Assembly (NCBI GenBank): GCA_016932385.1
Contig: JAFGCY010000084.1
Coordinates: 1 to 64,000, forward strand
Reading direction: 5' to 3'
DNA length: 64,000 nt
Source: a bacterium
GTDB lineage: Bacteria; 4484-113; JAFGCY01
The notes under the pieces were generated by a model, which saw only the letters and a program-made list of their open reading frames with translations, did not search any database and had not been told where the DNA came from. The translations under genes were made by a program, and so were the position numbers. Positions 50,201 through 58,583 of the stretch are shown here, in pieces (within the stretch, counting starts at the first letter, position 1; every line of letters starts with the position of its first letter).

Positions 50201-52115
50201 GCAGCCGCAATTCGGGATCGTTGGCCGGGCCGACGGCCTTGAAGCTCAGCCGGGCCTGTTCGGGCGCAAGGTTCAGCGTCTCGCCGGTGCCGACCAGAGC
50301 CAGCACCGGCGTCTGGTCCGGCAGCAGGCTGACCGATCCCCCCAACCGCAGGTCGGCCTTCAGCGGCCCATCGCTGGTGAAACCGGCCAGGTCTACGGCC
50401 TGGGGCGCGATGTAGAGGGCCTCGGCTTCCTTGATCTTGATGTTGGGCGGCTGGATCAGCGCGATGACATCGAGTGATTTCAACTGCTGCCCGTTGATCG
50501 ACAGCGCGTCGCTCCAGGTGCGGATACTGGTGGCCTGGCTGTCTCCGTCGAGCGTAATCGTCGCCGCGGCCGACAAGCTCCCCGTCAGTTCCAACTTACC
50601 CAGGCCGTCGCCGCCCCCGAATCGCGCCGCCAGGTCGCGCGCCTGCCGGGCCGGCAAGGCTCCGGTTGTCGCTTCCAGCTGGCCCTGGCGTTTAGCCAAA
50701 TTTATCCCGCCGGTGACTTTGAACGACACGTCGCCACCGGCGAATTCCAGCTTCTCGATTTTCAGCTCGTCCACGGCGTAGGCGATCACACCGTTCAGGC
50801 GACCCAGGTTGACCTCATCGTATTGCGCCTGCTTGCTCGACAGGGTCAGCGTGATGTCCGGCGCGGCGGTGGTGCCGCCGAGGTTGAGCTTGGCTTCGAC
50901 GGCGCCGCTGAGCGGCATGTCCGCCTGGCCGAGCTGGGCCGCCAGCGCTGCCGGATCCGCACAGGACAGCTGCAGCTCGCCGCTGAGCTGGCCATCTTTC
51001 GCCCGGAAGCGCGGCCGGCCTTGGATGCGGCAACCCAACGTCTGCGTATCGAGGTTGGCGGCATAACTCGCAGCGCCTGTATCGTAGTCGACTACCAGTT
51101 TATTGCACCGCATTCGCGGCAGGTTGTTGCTGCTGAACACCAGTCCGGAAAGGTCGGCGCTGCCTTTAATCACCGGCGACACCTCAGGCCGCTTGGTCAA
51201 CTGCAGGCTGGCGGCGTTGATCGTCGCACTCAGATTGGGCGCCACGGGCGGGGACTCGCCGCTGTCAGCAACGAGGCCCAGCCGCGGAAAGATCTGGTTT
51301 AAGTAAGAGCTCAGGCTGGCCAATCCCAGCTGGTCGATGTCCAGGTGTGCCTCATAAGCCGAGCCCGTCAGATTCGTGGTCCCGCGGACCTTGAGCAGGC
51401 CACCTTCATCCGCGCGCTCCAACCGCGCGTTCACGGCCAGCTCTTCACGCTCGGGATTGACCACGACCGTTCCCGTCAAAACGAGGGTTTCCTCATGCAC
51501 GCGGCTTTCCTGCGCGCCGGCCGGACGATAGCCCAACTCGTCCAAAAGCCTAGTCGCCAGTCCCTCGCCGGCCTTGATCTCCGGATACGATTGGTCCAAC
51601 AAGCACCAGTCGGTGAAGTCGACCTGCAGGTCGCGCAGGTTGACCGACACGCCCAACTGTTCACCGGTCGACTCGCGCGGTTTGACCAGCCGGGCCAGGT
51701 TGAACCGGCCATCGGGCTCGCGCTCCAGCCGGACCCAGGGCTCATACAGGGTGACCGAGACGGCGCGGCGCCCGCGGTTGGGTCCGAAGAACGTAAGCAG
51801 GTCGAAACCGACCAGCACCCGCGGGCAGGTTATCCAGGGCGCGTCACCCCCGGCTGGATAGACCTTGGCGTCCGTCATTACGGCGCGGCCGGCCAGGTCA
51901 ACCTCCAGCGTGGCAAACTCCAGCCGCCCTTCGATCGATTCATCGGCCTTGTCCCGCACAAGTCCGGTCAGCATGTCGCCCAGGTACCGATTGACCAGCC
52001 ACCAGGCTGCCAGCAGTAGCAGCACCGCAATTAAAACGGCGATCAGGCAGCCGAACAACACCCGCCGTCGTCGAGGCGGCTTGGCGCTATCCTGGCTGGC
52101 CGGCTGGTTGTTCAT
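47232..52115 (-). CDS. tamB: Giant TamB-like translocation/assembly module protein
   Basis: This protein of 1627 residues has an N-terminal TM anchor (residues 20-42) and then a very long run of beta-rich repeats typical of TamB/AsmA-like bridge proteins. The C-terminal TamB domain (about 1300-1627) has DLLVYFSFANHKLDPSSEPA, LPEDKILQYLLGG, FISRYIEDELNLEAFRFGGS and a final beta strand ending in aromatic Phe (FMFTWNTRF), as in outer-membrane signals. Such proteins span the periplasm and move lipids or help outer-membrane proteins fold. No tamA/bamA gene is nearby. Adjacent GTG (52118) and ATG (52115) codons both fit; I chose ATG. Confidence 0.85.
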   Translation of the reverse strand: MNNQPASQDSAKPPRRRRVLFGCLIAVLIAVLLLLAAWWLVNRYLGDMLTGLVRDKADESIEGRLEFATLEVDLAGRAVMTDAKVYPAGGDAPWITCPRVLVGFDLLTFFGPNRGRRAVSVTLYEPWVRLEREPDGRFNLARLVKPRESTGEQLGVSVNLRDLQVDFTDWCLLDQSYPEIKAGEGLATRLLDELGYRPAGAQESRVHEETLVLTGTVVVNPEREELAVNARLERADEGGLLKVRGTTNLTGSAYEAHLDIDQLGLASLSSYLNQIFPRLGLVADSGESPPVAPNLSATINAASLQLTKRPEVSPVIKGSADLSGLVFSSNNLPRMRCNKLVVDYDTGAASYAANLDTQTLGCRIQGRPRFRAKDGQLSGELQLSCADPAALAAQLGQADMPLSGAVEAKLNLGGTTAAPDITLTLSSKQAQYDEVNLGRLNGVIAYAVDELKIEKLEFAGGDVSFKVTGGINLAKRQGQLEATTGALPARQARDLAARFGGGDGLGKLELTGSLSAAATITLDGDSQATSIRTWSDALSINGQQLKSLDVIALIQPPNIKIKEAEALYIAPQAVDLAGFTSDGPLKADLRLGGSVSLLPDQTPVLALVGTGETLNLAPEQARLSFKAVGPANDPELRLQVKSQHSENPLVFNAQGHYREGFAPVTAQLTWQETTAEFTGKVDFAKEKIQGTLAATDVDLGRFSGDPRVRGQASLNAEVGGTFSAPDVTGSVTADQLVFDGARRAYAVHEAQADLIYQGGQSVSITDGHFIFDGNHFTAGGTLGQAGSNLEFSSLDFNLFSVLAAIQPVDDQSGAKSTHIRPPLEIKSSGPLKVRLTGDLADPQAEISYTSGSGQVEGHAFSSARLNATADLKQAKVGLFEVTSTEGRISLTGNAAYEPLAYTADIDVQEFDIAVLTPLAGNELLAGLTGLLNGAVEISGNSGGYSASGQLSLKNGRFHGTDISQAQATLSTSGGVTKITAASVQAQGTNLTANGQLGPAPGQYQLSAKASSLDLGLLTPFLPPEIPALNGRLALDLELGSGRGKYPELTVDARNVGGAVGAGSIRFDALEAEASIKSDKLRLQRCQLTSGQNSLHLTAQLDLAVFEAGGTQRGLPLDVTVGSQDFDLDNVAQLLPEAQRQYVPGGVITCRNVHLTGTSSNPELSGNVTFDLNRLPQVSPYLALIENASGEIDFVPGDFTINRLRLTPAGGSGAQGAAIITGGGGIRLSPFQLKNGSVTIDLGGQEYIYIDTAATDPARLGAGDELPVNFAGWVGGTIQVSAPDRPAAGHRLEISGSVGISNPGKGSSVSMAKPKERTGESQPAPFRFSPRDGLRIAFNDGTEFLYDRGSNPTNLDLKTNVVGAITLRGVPGIWDRSNPDALRVEGSLELPKGSMRLYRHIVRLQTGGNRLTFTNEPGDMYPYLTATAVLELPRVLADTELASLNQGGSSGGGAAGTRRDLLVYFSFANHKLDPSSEPAEAVKLSSEPSLPEDKILQYLLGGAADMLTGSGDLQQFAQEELLAFGSSFISRYIEDELNLEAFRFGGSGDEDNPYYMDLEKELTPGFSVTYYRDFFTEANMTEEYGVKYRILEQRVGNRYNNVELELNFQQSEFRGSGSEFMFTWNTRF

Positions 52116-52225
52116 CACGGATCAGTCGCTGTCACCTATCGGGACGCATGAGCAGTCCGTCATCTTCATACATTATTATCGATGGAACCTGACTCCGTAA
52201 TATAACCGCGGCCTTTCGTTGATGC

Positions 52226-52231
52226 TAGAAT
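52226..52231 (+). promoter_or_regulatory. -10 hexamer TAGAAT, leaderless type
   Basis: TAGAAT ends 6 bases before the transporter ATG at 52238. Confidence 0.55.
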
Positions 52232-52237
52232 TCAGCC

Positions 52238-53713
52238 ATGCCGCCAACCCCGGACTCCCAGGCGCAAAGTGAAGCGCCCGTCGCCCCCCCCGACCGGCTG
52301 TCCGCCGGCCAACTGATGCGCCTGAGCGTGCTGTGGTTCGGCTTCCAATTTTTCTGGACCAGCAACCAGCTGATCGTCCTGCCCAAGAAAGTGCGGATCT
52401 TCGTGATGGAGATGCACGGCAACCTGGACCGCCTGGGTTTGTTCCGCAGCCTGATCGATTCCGTGGGCGCGCTAATCGTGGTCTTCACGCAGCTGTTCAT
52501 CGGCTATATCAGCGACCACGCCGAGAGCCGCCTAGGACGGCGCCGGCCATTTGTCCTGTTCGGCGTCTTGACCGGTCTGGGCGGCATCATCTTTTTCATG
52601 CTGGCCCCCAGCTATTGGTGGCTGTTCCTGGCTTACATGATTATCCAGTTCTGTCTGAACGTAGCCAGCGTGCCGTTCCAGAGCCTGCTGCCCGATCTCG
52701 TGCCCAAGGTCCAGCACAGCCGCGCCGGCGCTCTGATGGGCATCAACCAGGTCGGCGGCCAGTTGATCGGTCTCATCGTGTATATCGCGATGCTGGTCGT
52801 CTTCAAGGACAACATCGAGCGCGGCTGGCTGCACATCCTCCTGCCCGCCTATGTCGTGATCCTGCTGGTCACCTTGTGCATCGTGTTCTTCAGCGTGGAC
52901 GAGATCGGTTGGATGCGCAACGCCAGGGAGCGCCTGACCGGCGCGGTTGTCAAGCTGAAACTGCTGCCCGGTACCTTGGTGGTTTATCAGCAACGGTCGC
53001 GGTTCCTGCTGGTGACGATCGCCCGCGACTACCTGGCGATCGACCTGCGCCAGCATCCCAATTTTCTGTGGCTGGCGGTCAGCCGTTTCGCGATGTACTT
53101 CGGCTATTCCACGTTCCTCGACTGGGTGGCTTACTATACCGAGGTCAACCTGGACGGCGCGGGTTGGCTGAAATCGCTGGGACTGGGCCAGGATCTGCTG
53201 ATGATCGTCCTGCCGGGAATGCTGCTCAGCTTTTTGATTTCCGCGATGGTCGGCAACCTGCTGTCCGCGCCGCTGTCGGAGCGCTTCAGCAAGAAAGCCG
53301 TCATTGCCAGCGGAGGCCTGCTGGCGATCGCCATGTTCGTACCGCTCATCCTGACCAGCAACGTCTGGGTGGCGATCGGCAGTGGCGTATTCGTGGGCCT
53401 GGGCTGGGGCGCGTTCCTCGCCGCCGACTGGGCGTTTGCCTGCACGGTGATGCCCAAAGAAAAAGTCGGCAGCTTCATGGGCCTGTGGACGATCACCGGC
53501 TTGCTGTCCCAGACGCTAAGCCCCCTGATCAGCGGGCCGATCCGCGACCTGGTCTTCAACCTCAGCAAGGCGGGAATGGGGGAGCGCGGCGCGGAAGCCT
53601 TCGCTCATCAGGTCTTGTTCGCGATGATCATCGTCTACTTCCTGGTCGGCGTCTGGATGCTGCGGCATGTCCGCGAGCAAGGCTCGCCGACGGCGCACGG
53701 CAAGGCTACTTAA
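52238..53713 (+). CDS. MFS/GPH-type transporter
   Basis: This 491-residue protein of about 12 hydrophobic segments has the MFS-like motif GYISDHAESRLGRRRPFVLFG between TM2 and TM3 and the related LSAPLSERFSKKAVIASGGL after TM8. These are seen in the sugar/cation symporter (GPH) branch and the related sucrose-type carriers. A long central cytoplasmic loop (about 225-285) divides the halves. No sugar-use genes are nearby, so the substrate is unknown. The start is defined by TAGAAT. Its last 8 bases overlap a small convergent gene. Confidence 0.85.
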   Translation: MPPTPDSQAQSEAPVAPPDRLSAGQLMRLSVLWFGFQFFWTSNQLIVLPKKVRIFVMEMHGNLDRLGLFRSLIDSVGALIVVFTQLFIGYISDHAESRLGRRRPFVLFGVLTGLGGIIFFMLAPSYWWLFLAYMIIQFCLNVASVPFQSLLPDLVPKVQHSRAGALMGINQVGGQLIGLIVYIAMLVVFKDNIERGWLHILLPAYVVILLVTLCIVFFSVDEIGWMRNARERLTGAVVKLKLLPGTLVVYQQRSRFLLVTIARDYLAIDLRQHPNFLWLAVSRFAMYFGYSTFLDWVAYYTEVNLDGAGWLKSLGLGQDLLMIVLPGMLLSFLISAMVGNLLSAPLSERFSKKAVIASGGLLAIAMFVPLILTSNVWVAIGSGVFVGLGWGAFLAADWAFACTVMPKEKVGSFMGLWTITGLLSQTLSPLISGPIRDLVFNLSKAGMGERGAEAFAHQVLFAMIIVYFLVGVWMLRHVREQGSPTAHGKAT

Positions 53714-53882
53714 GGCCGGGAACGTTCTCGCCCAACTTCTCCACCCACTGGCTGAGCGTGCTGGTCGCCTGGCGCAGGTCCGCGACCTCGCTGCGCAAAT
53801 AGGACACTTCCTGGCTCAGTTCCTTGATCTTCGTTTCCAGGTCGTTGATCCGGTCTTCGTGATTCCTCGTCTCTTCGCTCAT
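53706..53882 (-). CDS. 58-residue coiled-coil protein
   Basis: This short gene encodes MSEETRNHEDRINDLETKIK, then heptads (ELSQEVSYLRSEVADLRQAT) and a C-terminal STLSQWVEKLGENVPGLK. It is predicted as a parallel coiled coil with no signal. GGAG lies seven bases before the ATG. It is convergent with, and overlaps by 8 bases, the transporter gene, and lies ahead of nothing obvious on its own strand. Slx/TatA-like or spacer-type coiled-coil proteins of this size are common and uncharacterised. Confidence 0.6.
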   Translation of the reverse strand: MSEETRNHEDRINDLETKIKELSQEVSYLRSEVADLRQATSTLSQWVEKLGENVPGLK

Positions 53883-53949
53883 GGTTTTCTCCGCCTCTCG
53901 TTCGCCTCACCAGGATTATAGCAAGCTTAGTCCGCGCTTGCCGCTGTTT

Positions 53950-55806
53950 TTACTCAACCACTCGGTTGGGAAACAGTGGCCCGGCACATCCCAGCCCGCA
54001 GGCGGTACAGCGTTCGTGGCAAGGCGGGCTCGCTACGCCTAACTGGTAGGCCTGCCACTGCTGTTCCAAGAACTGCCGGCCCACGCCGCGGTCGATATGG
54101 TCCCAGGGCTGGGGCGCTTGTGGATCGCGCTCGGTAAACACTTGCTCGTCCAGGTTGATGCCCTGGTCGGCCAGCAACTGCTCCCAAATTGCATAGTCGA
54201 AGTTGTCGCTGAGCAACACCTGGCCGGCCCGGCTGGCCGCCTCAATCAAGCCCGCCAATTCACGCCCGCCCCGGCTCAACAGCGCCTCAATCACCGCCTC
54301 GCCCGTGTCATGCCAACTCAGCTTGACCGCCCCGCGGGGTTTCCTGAGCAGCTCCCGCAGCCGCTGCTGCTTGTGCTTCGTGAGCTCGGGTCGTTCCATC
54401 GCCTGCCAGGCCAGGGGTGTATGCGCCTTGGGCACGAGCACGCTCATCGACACATTGAACTGCGGCCTTCTTGCACCGAGTTCCCTCGCCAGTCCGAAGA
54501 GACCGTCGATCAGCTCCGCGGTCTCGTCCATCGCTTCCAGCTGCTCGCCGGCAAAGCCGCACATAAAGTAGAGCTTGAACTTGTGCCAGCCAGCCGTCAT
54601 CAGGTGCGTAAACGTCGCGCGAACGTCGTCCGCGGTAACGCGCTTGTTGATCGCGCAACGCAGCTGTTCCCCACCGGCCTCCAGCGCGATCGTCAGGCTG
54701 GTCTCGCGCGGCCGGCGCAGCAACTCCGCCAGGCGCGCGCTCATGGCATCCGCGCGCAGGCTGGGTACGGCCACACCAACCCCCGGCGGCAAAGCGGCTT
54801 TGACCCGCTGGATCAACTCAATCAGCTGCGGGTGGTCCAGCGTACTCAAGCTCATCAGGCTGATCTCGTCCGCGCCCGTATTACGCTGCAACTCGACCGC
54901 CGCCCGGGCCAGCAGATCCACCGGCCGCGCCCGGGCCGGTCGCGTGATATAGCCCGCCTGGCAGAACCGGCAGCCCTGCGGGCACCCGCGCATGACTTCC
55001 AGATAAGCCTTGTCGCTGGGTACTTCGACAAACGGCTGCACCGGATTGACCGGCAGCGGCCGGTCCGCCAGGTCGGCGACATAGCGCCGCTCGATCCGGG
55101 ACGGCGGCCCCGCCACCTGCGGCTCAACCTGCACCTGCCTGCCGTGGTTGCTAGCACGGGACGCATAGAACCGCGGCACATAGCAGCCGGGAACCGTGGC
55201 CGCCGTCTGCAACAGCTCCTCCCGCGAGTCGTTTTGCCCGGCAATCAGCAGGTCCAGCAGCTCATCCAGTACTGCCTCGGCTTCGCCGTTGACGATGATG
55301 TCGAAGAACGGCGCCACGGGCTCGGGATTGCACGTGCACTGGCCACCGGCGATCACCAGGGGGTGGGCGGCGCTACGCGCAGCCGCCCGCAGCGGAATGG
55401 CCGCCAGTTCCAGCAAGCGCAATGCGGACGGATACGCCAGCTCGTGGGTCAGGCTGACCCCTAGCATGGTGAAGTCGGCGACGGGCCGGCGCGATTCGAG
55501 CGTCCAGAGCGGCACCCCTTCGTCAAGCATCAGCACCTGCATATCCGGGGCCGGAATAAAGGTGCGCTCGCACAGGCAATCCGGCCGGGCGTTGATGTGC
55601 TGGTAGATCACCTCGCGGCCGTGGTAGCTCATGCCGATCTCGTACAGGTCGGGAAAGGCGTAGGCAAAACGCAGCCGCACGCTGTGCCAATCCTTATGGA
55701 TCGACCCCGGTTCCTGACCGAGGTAGCGCGCCGGGCTTTGTACCTCGAGCAATCGGGGTCTGATCAATTCTTCAAAAGCTGTATGTTGACTCGCCGGCCC
55801 AGGCAT
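53950..55806 (-). CDS. B12-binding-type radical SAM protein (TIGR03960-like)
   Basis: This 618-residue radical SAM enzyme has an N-terminal cobalamin-binding-like region (FAYAFPDLYEIGMSYHGREV, LGVSLTHELAYPSALRLLEL, VIAGGQCTCNPEPVAPFFDI), the cluster motif CPQGCRFCQAGYITRPARAR and a C-terminal cysteine motif CHERCTACGLGC. It matches the family usually coupled to a DUF2344 partner near ribosomal genes in many bacteria; the partner is not here. The reaction is unknown. The start at 55806 follows TAGAAT by 7 bases. Confidence 0.88.
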   Translation of the reverse strand: MPGPASQHTAFEELIRPRLLEVQSPARYLGQEPGSIHKDWHSVRLRFAYAFPDLYEIGMSYHGREVIYQHINARPDCLCERTFIPAPDMQVLMLDEGVPLWTLESRRPVADFTMLGVSLTHELAYPSALRLLELAAIPLRAAARSAAHPLVIAGGQCTCNPEPVAPFFDIIVNGEAEAVLDELLDLLIAGQNDSREELLQTAATVPGCYVPRFYASRASNHGRQVQVEPQVAGPPSRIERRYVADLADRPLPVNPVQPFVEVPSDKAYLEVMRGCPQGCRFCQAGYITRPARARPVDLLARAAVELQRNTGADEISLMSLSTLDHPQLIELIQRVKAALPPGVGVAVPSLRADAMSARLAELLRRPRETSLTIALEAGGEQLRCAINKRVTADDVRATFTHLMTAGWHKFKLYFMCGFAGEQLEAMDETAELIDGLFGLARELGARRPQFNVSMSVLVPKAHTPLAWQAMERPELTKHKQQRLRELLRKPRGAVKLSWHDTGEAVIEALLSRGGRELAGLIEAASRAGQVLLSDNFDYAIWEQLLADQGINLDEQVFTERDPQAPQPWDHIDRGVGRQFLEQQWQAYQLGVASPPCHERCTACGLGCAGPLFPNRVVE

Positions 55807-55813
55807 TCGCTTA

Positions 55814-55819
55814 ATTCTA
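55814..55819 (-). promoter_or_regulatory. -10 hexamer TAGAAT, leaderless type
   Basis: On the minus strand TAGAAT ends 7 bases before the ATG at 55806. Confidence 0.55.
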
Positions 55820-55847
55820 ACGGAACATCCCGAGCCCAAGCGCGGCG

Positions 55848-56222
55848 CTAGTCCTGGACCTCAGTCTTCAAGGTCTCCAGAACGCCGATAATCTTTAACA
55901 GGGCATTCTGGTTCAAGTTGAACTTGTTGCCTGGTTCTTCGTTGGCTTTTTTCAGGTCTGCGACGATCAGCTGCGCTTCCCGGAACGAGCCTTTCTTGCC
56001 GAATTCCGCTTCGCTCTTGGACAGCAGTTTTTCCAGCTTGCTGATCGAGGTTTCGGGAACATCGCCGTCACTCTCGATCTCCGCTTTGATCTTCAACAAG
56101 ACGTTGGTCAGGTCGGTTTTATACTTTTTATCTCCACTGAGCGCCAGCGAAGTGCAGCCAAATATGCTCAACAGCAATCCAACCGCAACGAGCGCCAGCA
56201 AAATGTTGCTAATCCGGTGCAT
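55848..56222 (-). CDS. Small helical lipoprotein
   Basis: This 124-residue lipoprotein (lipobox SIFGC, Cys23) has a mature part that is Lys- and Glu-rich and helical (DLTNVLLKIKAEIESDGDVP, SISKLEKLLSKSEAEFGKKG, NQNALLKIIGVLETLKTEVQ), probably a small helical bundle. I recognise no family. A good Shine-Dalgarno (GAGGAGGAAG) precedes the ATG, so it is not one of the leaderless genes. Confidence 0.68.
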   Translation of the reverse strand: MHRISNILLALVAVGLLLSIFGCTSLALSGDKKYKTDLTNVLLKIKAEIESDGDVPETSISKLEKLLSKSEAEFGKKGSFREAQLIVADLKKANEEPGNKFNLNQNALLKIIGVLETLKTEVQD

Positions 56223-56299
56223 GGAATCTTCCTCCTCGAAAGCTAGCGGCGTATTTTAACCCGCGACGCCCAAGCTGGCAATGCGCCGCCGCCGAGAGC

Positions 56300-56319
56300 T
56301 ATACTGGCGGCTGAAGGAG
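56300..56319 (+). promoter_or_regulatory. TATACT -10 with a separate Shine-Dalgarno
   Basis: TATACT (56300-56305) is followed by AAGGAG (56314-56319), 7 bases before the GTG at 56327. Transcription would start just before the Shine-Dalgarno. It is a normal leadered contrast to the leaderless genes. Confidence 0.4.
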
Positions 56320-56326
56320 CAACGAA

Positions 56327-56821
56327 GTGGCGCATACTGAACCACGGCCGATCATCCGGCCCGAACCGCTGGCGATGTACGAACTGGTCTTTCCCAGCGA
56401 CCTCAATCCCCACGGCTCGATGTTTGGCGGCCGGGTGCTGGCGATGATGGACAAGTGCGCCGGACTGTGTGTCGGGCGCTGGTGCAACCGGATTCCGGTG
56501 ACCGCCAGTATCGATGCGATCCAGTTTGTCACGCCGATCCGCCAGGGTCAGATGATCGAGGCCCGGGCGCAGATCGTCCATGTCGGCCGCTCCAGTTGCA
56601 TGGCGCGCGTCAGCGTCTATGCCGACGATATGTTGTCCGCCGACCGCTTTTTCTGTTGCGAAGGCTATTTCACGATGGTCGGGATCGACGCCCACGGCCG
56701 GCCGGTGGTCCTGCCCCAGATTCCGGTGGAGACGGACGAGGAGAAACGGCAGTGGGAGATCGCCGCCAAGATCAAGGAAAATCTACTGGCGCGGCGCGCC
56801 CAGGCCGAGCCCAGAAAATAG
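56327..56821 (+). CDS. Acyl-CoA thioesterase (hotdog fold, YciA/BACH-like)
   Basis: This 164-residue single hotdog-domain thioesterase cleaves acyl-CoA. Landmarks are MYELVFPSDLNPHGSMFGGR, VLAMMDKCAGLCVGRWC (central helix with the Asp that replaces the usual catalytic acid position), PVTASIDAIQFVTPIRQGQM and EARAQIVHVGRSS. Length is normal for YciA-like proteins. The GTG start is supported by AAGGAG. Substrate length cannot be read from the sequence. Confidence 0.85.
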   Translation: MAHTEPRPIIRPEPLAMYELVFPSDLNPHGSMFGGRVLAMMDKCAGLCVGRWCNRIPVTASIDAIQFVTPIRQGQMIEARAQIVHVGRSSCMARVSVYADDMLSADRFFCCEGYFTMVGIDAHGRPVVLPQIPVETDEEKRQWEIAAKIKENLLARRAQAEPRK

Positions 56822-56841
56822 GTATAATTTGCGGTTGAGAC

Positions 56842-58161
56842 ATGTCGGCTTCAGCTACCACAAAACAGGTTAACCCCGACCGGCGGCGCCCGACGGGCTA
56901 TTGGCTCGGAACCATCATCGTTACCGTCTTTACGGCGGTTTGCATCCTGGCCTTCATCGGCCTGATGTTCCGTCCCCAGTCGGACAACGGCATCCGCATC
57001 TGGCTGTTGAACCACGCGCCGGACCAGACGGTAATCATCAACCCATTCAACGGCGTCGTGGAAAAGAAATTCCAGGTCGCCGACGGCTTGCGCGGGCTGG
57101 CCTTCAGCCGGGATGGCACGAAGGCTTATTTCTACAATGTCGTCGATGTTTCAAACCGCCTGACCGTCAAGGATACGCGAACCTACCTGACCGAGGAAGT
57201 GATCGAGGTCGACGGCGTGCCCCAGGGTATCGGCGTGTTTCCGGACAATCGCAAGCTGGCCGTGATTCTGGGCTCCAAGACGGACTTCATGGCCGGCGGC
57301 TTTGACGTGATCGACCTGATGGAGCAGTCCGCCGCCAATCCCGAGCGCAAGAAACGGCTGTACCGCGAGCGCGAGTTGCGGCTGACCCACAAGATCGCTG
57401 TCAGCGACGACGGCGACAAGATCTATTGCGTCGACGCCAAGTCGGACCGGATCAGCGTTTTTTCGTTTAAGCAAAAGCAGCTGATCAAAGAGATCGACCT
57501 GTACGGCGCGCCGGAGGAGCTGTTCTACCCCCGCGTCGGGCAGTACTACTACGTCAGCGTGCTGATGCACCGGGCGATTTATCAGATCGACAAGTCCACC
57601 GACAACGTCGAAGCGGTCTATGTCTATGCATTCCGTGAGCGCAACGAGAAAAAGGACACCGGCAAGCTGCGGCACATGGCGATCACCAGCGACGCCCGTT
57701 ATCTGGTCGGCACAAACTACGAGGACAAGACCGTCGCCATCTGGGACCTGAAAGACCGCAGCAAGAACGATTACGACTGGCAGGATGTGCCGTACTTCCC
57801 CGATGTTTACGAAGGCTCATATCGCTTCGAACGGACGCACTACCTGCCGATCCAGCGCTTCGAACTCAAGGGTGGTTACGATCCGAACATCAAGTACGTG
57901 CCCGGTGGCCAGCACCTGGCCATCGACCCCTTGGACCAGTACCTGGCGGTCGTCGACGATTACGGCGCCGTATACATCTATGACTGGCAAAAAGGCCTGC
58001 GAACCAACTGGAGCTACGAAGGGTCTGGAACCAGTGAACGAACCGGACTGCCGGTTCCGGAGCCGGTGAAAATCGTCGTGGACATTGCCGACAGAACCAC
58101 CGAGATACGGGACATGCAGTTTTCCATTCCGGCCATTCGGAATCAAGACCAGGAGGAGTAA
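56842..58161 (+). CDS. Membrane-anchored beta-propeller protein
   Basis: This 439-residue protein has one N-terminal TM segment (IIVTVFTAVCILAFIGLMF) and then blade-like repeats of the YVTN/lactonase or WD type: GLRGLAFSRDGTKAYFYNVV, GVPQGIGVFPDNRKLAVILG, LTHKIAVSDDGDKIYCVDAK, KLRHMAITSDARYLVGTNYE and GGQHLAIDPLDQYLAVVDDY. About seven blades would fill a propeller. The propeller should face the periplasm. It is the first gene of a three-gene operon (next start overlaps by one base), so it probably acts in a complex. TATAAT at 56823-56828 gives a leader of only about 7 bases. The function is unknown. Confidence 0.78.
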   Translation: MSASATTKQVNPDRRRPTGYWLGTIIVTVFTAVCILAFIGLMFRPQSDNGIRIWLLNHAPDQTVIINPFNGVVEKKFQVADGLRGLAFSRDGTKAYFYNVVDVSNRLTVKDTRTYLTEEVIEVDGVPQGIGVFPDNRKLAVILGSKTDFMAGGFDVIDLMEQSAANPERKKRLYRERELRLTHKIAVSDDGDKIYCVDAKSDRISVFSFKQKQLIKEIDLYGAPEELFYPRVGQYYYVSVLMHRAIYQIDKSTDNVEAVYVYAFRERNEKKDTGKLRHMAITSDARYLVGTNYEDKTVAIWDLKDRSKNDYDWQDVPYFPDVYEGSYRFERTHYLPIQRFELKGGYDPNIKYVPGGQHLAIDPLDQYLAVVDDYGAVYIYDWQKGLRTNWSYEGSGTSERTGLPVPEPVKIVVDIADRTTEIRDMQFSIPAIRNQDQEE

Positions 58162-58583
58162 TGTTGATCGCGGCCGTGGAAGTGTCTGGCATGCAACCGG
58201 TGGCACTGCTGCTATTGACGCTCTATTTGGCCGCCGCCGCGATCCTGGCGCCGCGCGAGTTGAGCTTCCTGGCCAAGGTCGAGCAACCCGACAAACGCCT
58301 GTTCATCACCCAGGATGTCCTGCTGTCGGCCAGCATTCTCGGCGTGCTGATTCCCGCCGCGCTGATCGGCGGTGACATGGGTACGCGCCAGGCCATTTAC
58401 CTGTTCACCGTGATCGGGGTGGCGTTCACCTTGCTGTGGATTGTCGCCGTCTGGATGGCGGTGGCCCGGCAACGTTACGTGCTCAAGCTATTGCAGGACT
58501 CAACCCGCGACAGCCAGGTGCAGATCGCCAAAATTGCGGAGCAGCTCAAACAGGCCCAGACGAAGGAGACGGATGATGCTTAG
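58161..58583 (+). CDS. Small polytopic membrane protein, operon gene 2
   Basis: This 140-residue protein has three or four hydrophobic segments (ALLLLTLYLAAAAILAPREL, VLLSASILGVLIPAALIGGD, AIYLFTVIGVAFTLLWIVAV) and a C-terminal coiled coil (DSTRDSQVQIAKIAEQLKQA). I recognise no family. GGAGGAG precedes the ATG, which overlaps the upstream stop by one base. It could be a membrane scaffold for its two neighbours. Confidence 0.68.
   Translation: MLIAAVEVSGMQPVALLLLTLYLAAAAILAPRELSFLAKVEQPDKRLFITQDVLLSASILGVLIPAALIGGDMGTRQAIYLFTVIGVAFTLLWIVAVWMAVARQRYVLKLLQDSTRDSQVQIAKIAEQLKQAQTKETDDA

Noticed and set aside
48657-50477. 606-codon open frame opposite the TamB-like gene
   Set aside because: Antisense to a conserved TamB C-terminal region; the His, Gln and Arg content is a codon-shadow signature.
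56823-56828. TATAAT before the beta-propeller gene as a leaderless case
   Set aside because: The distance to the ATG is 13 bases, so a short leader of about 7 bases is expected; it was left out of the leaderless count.
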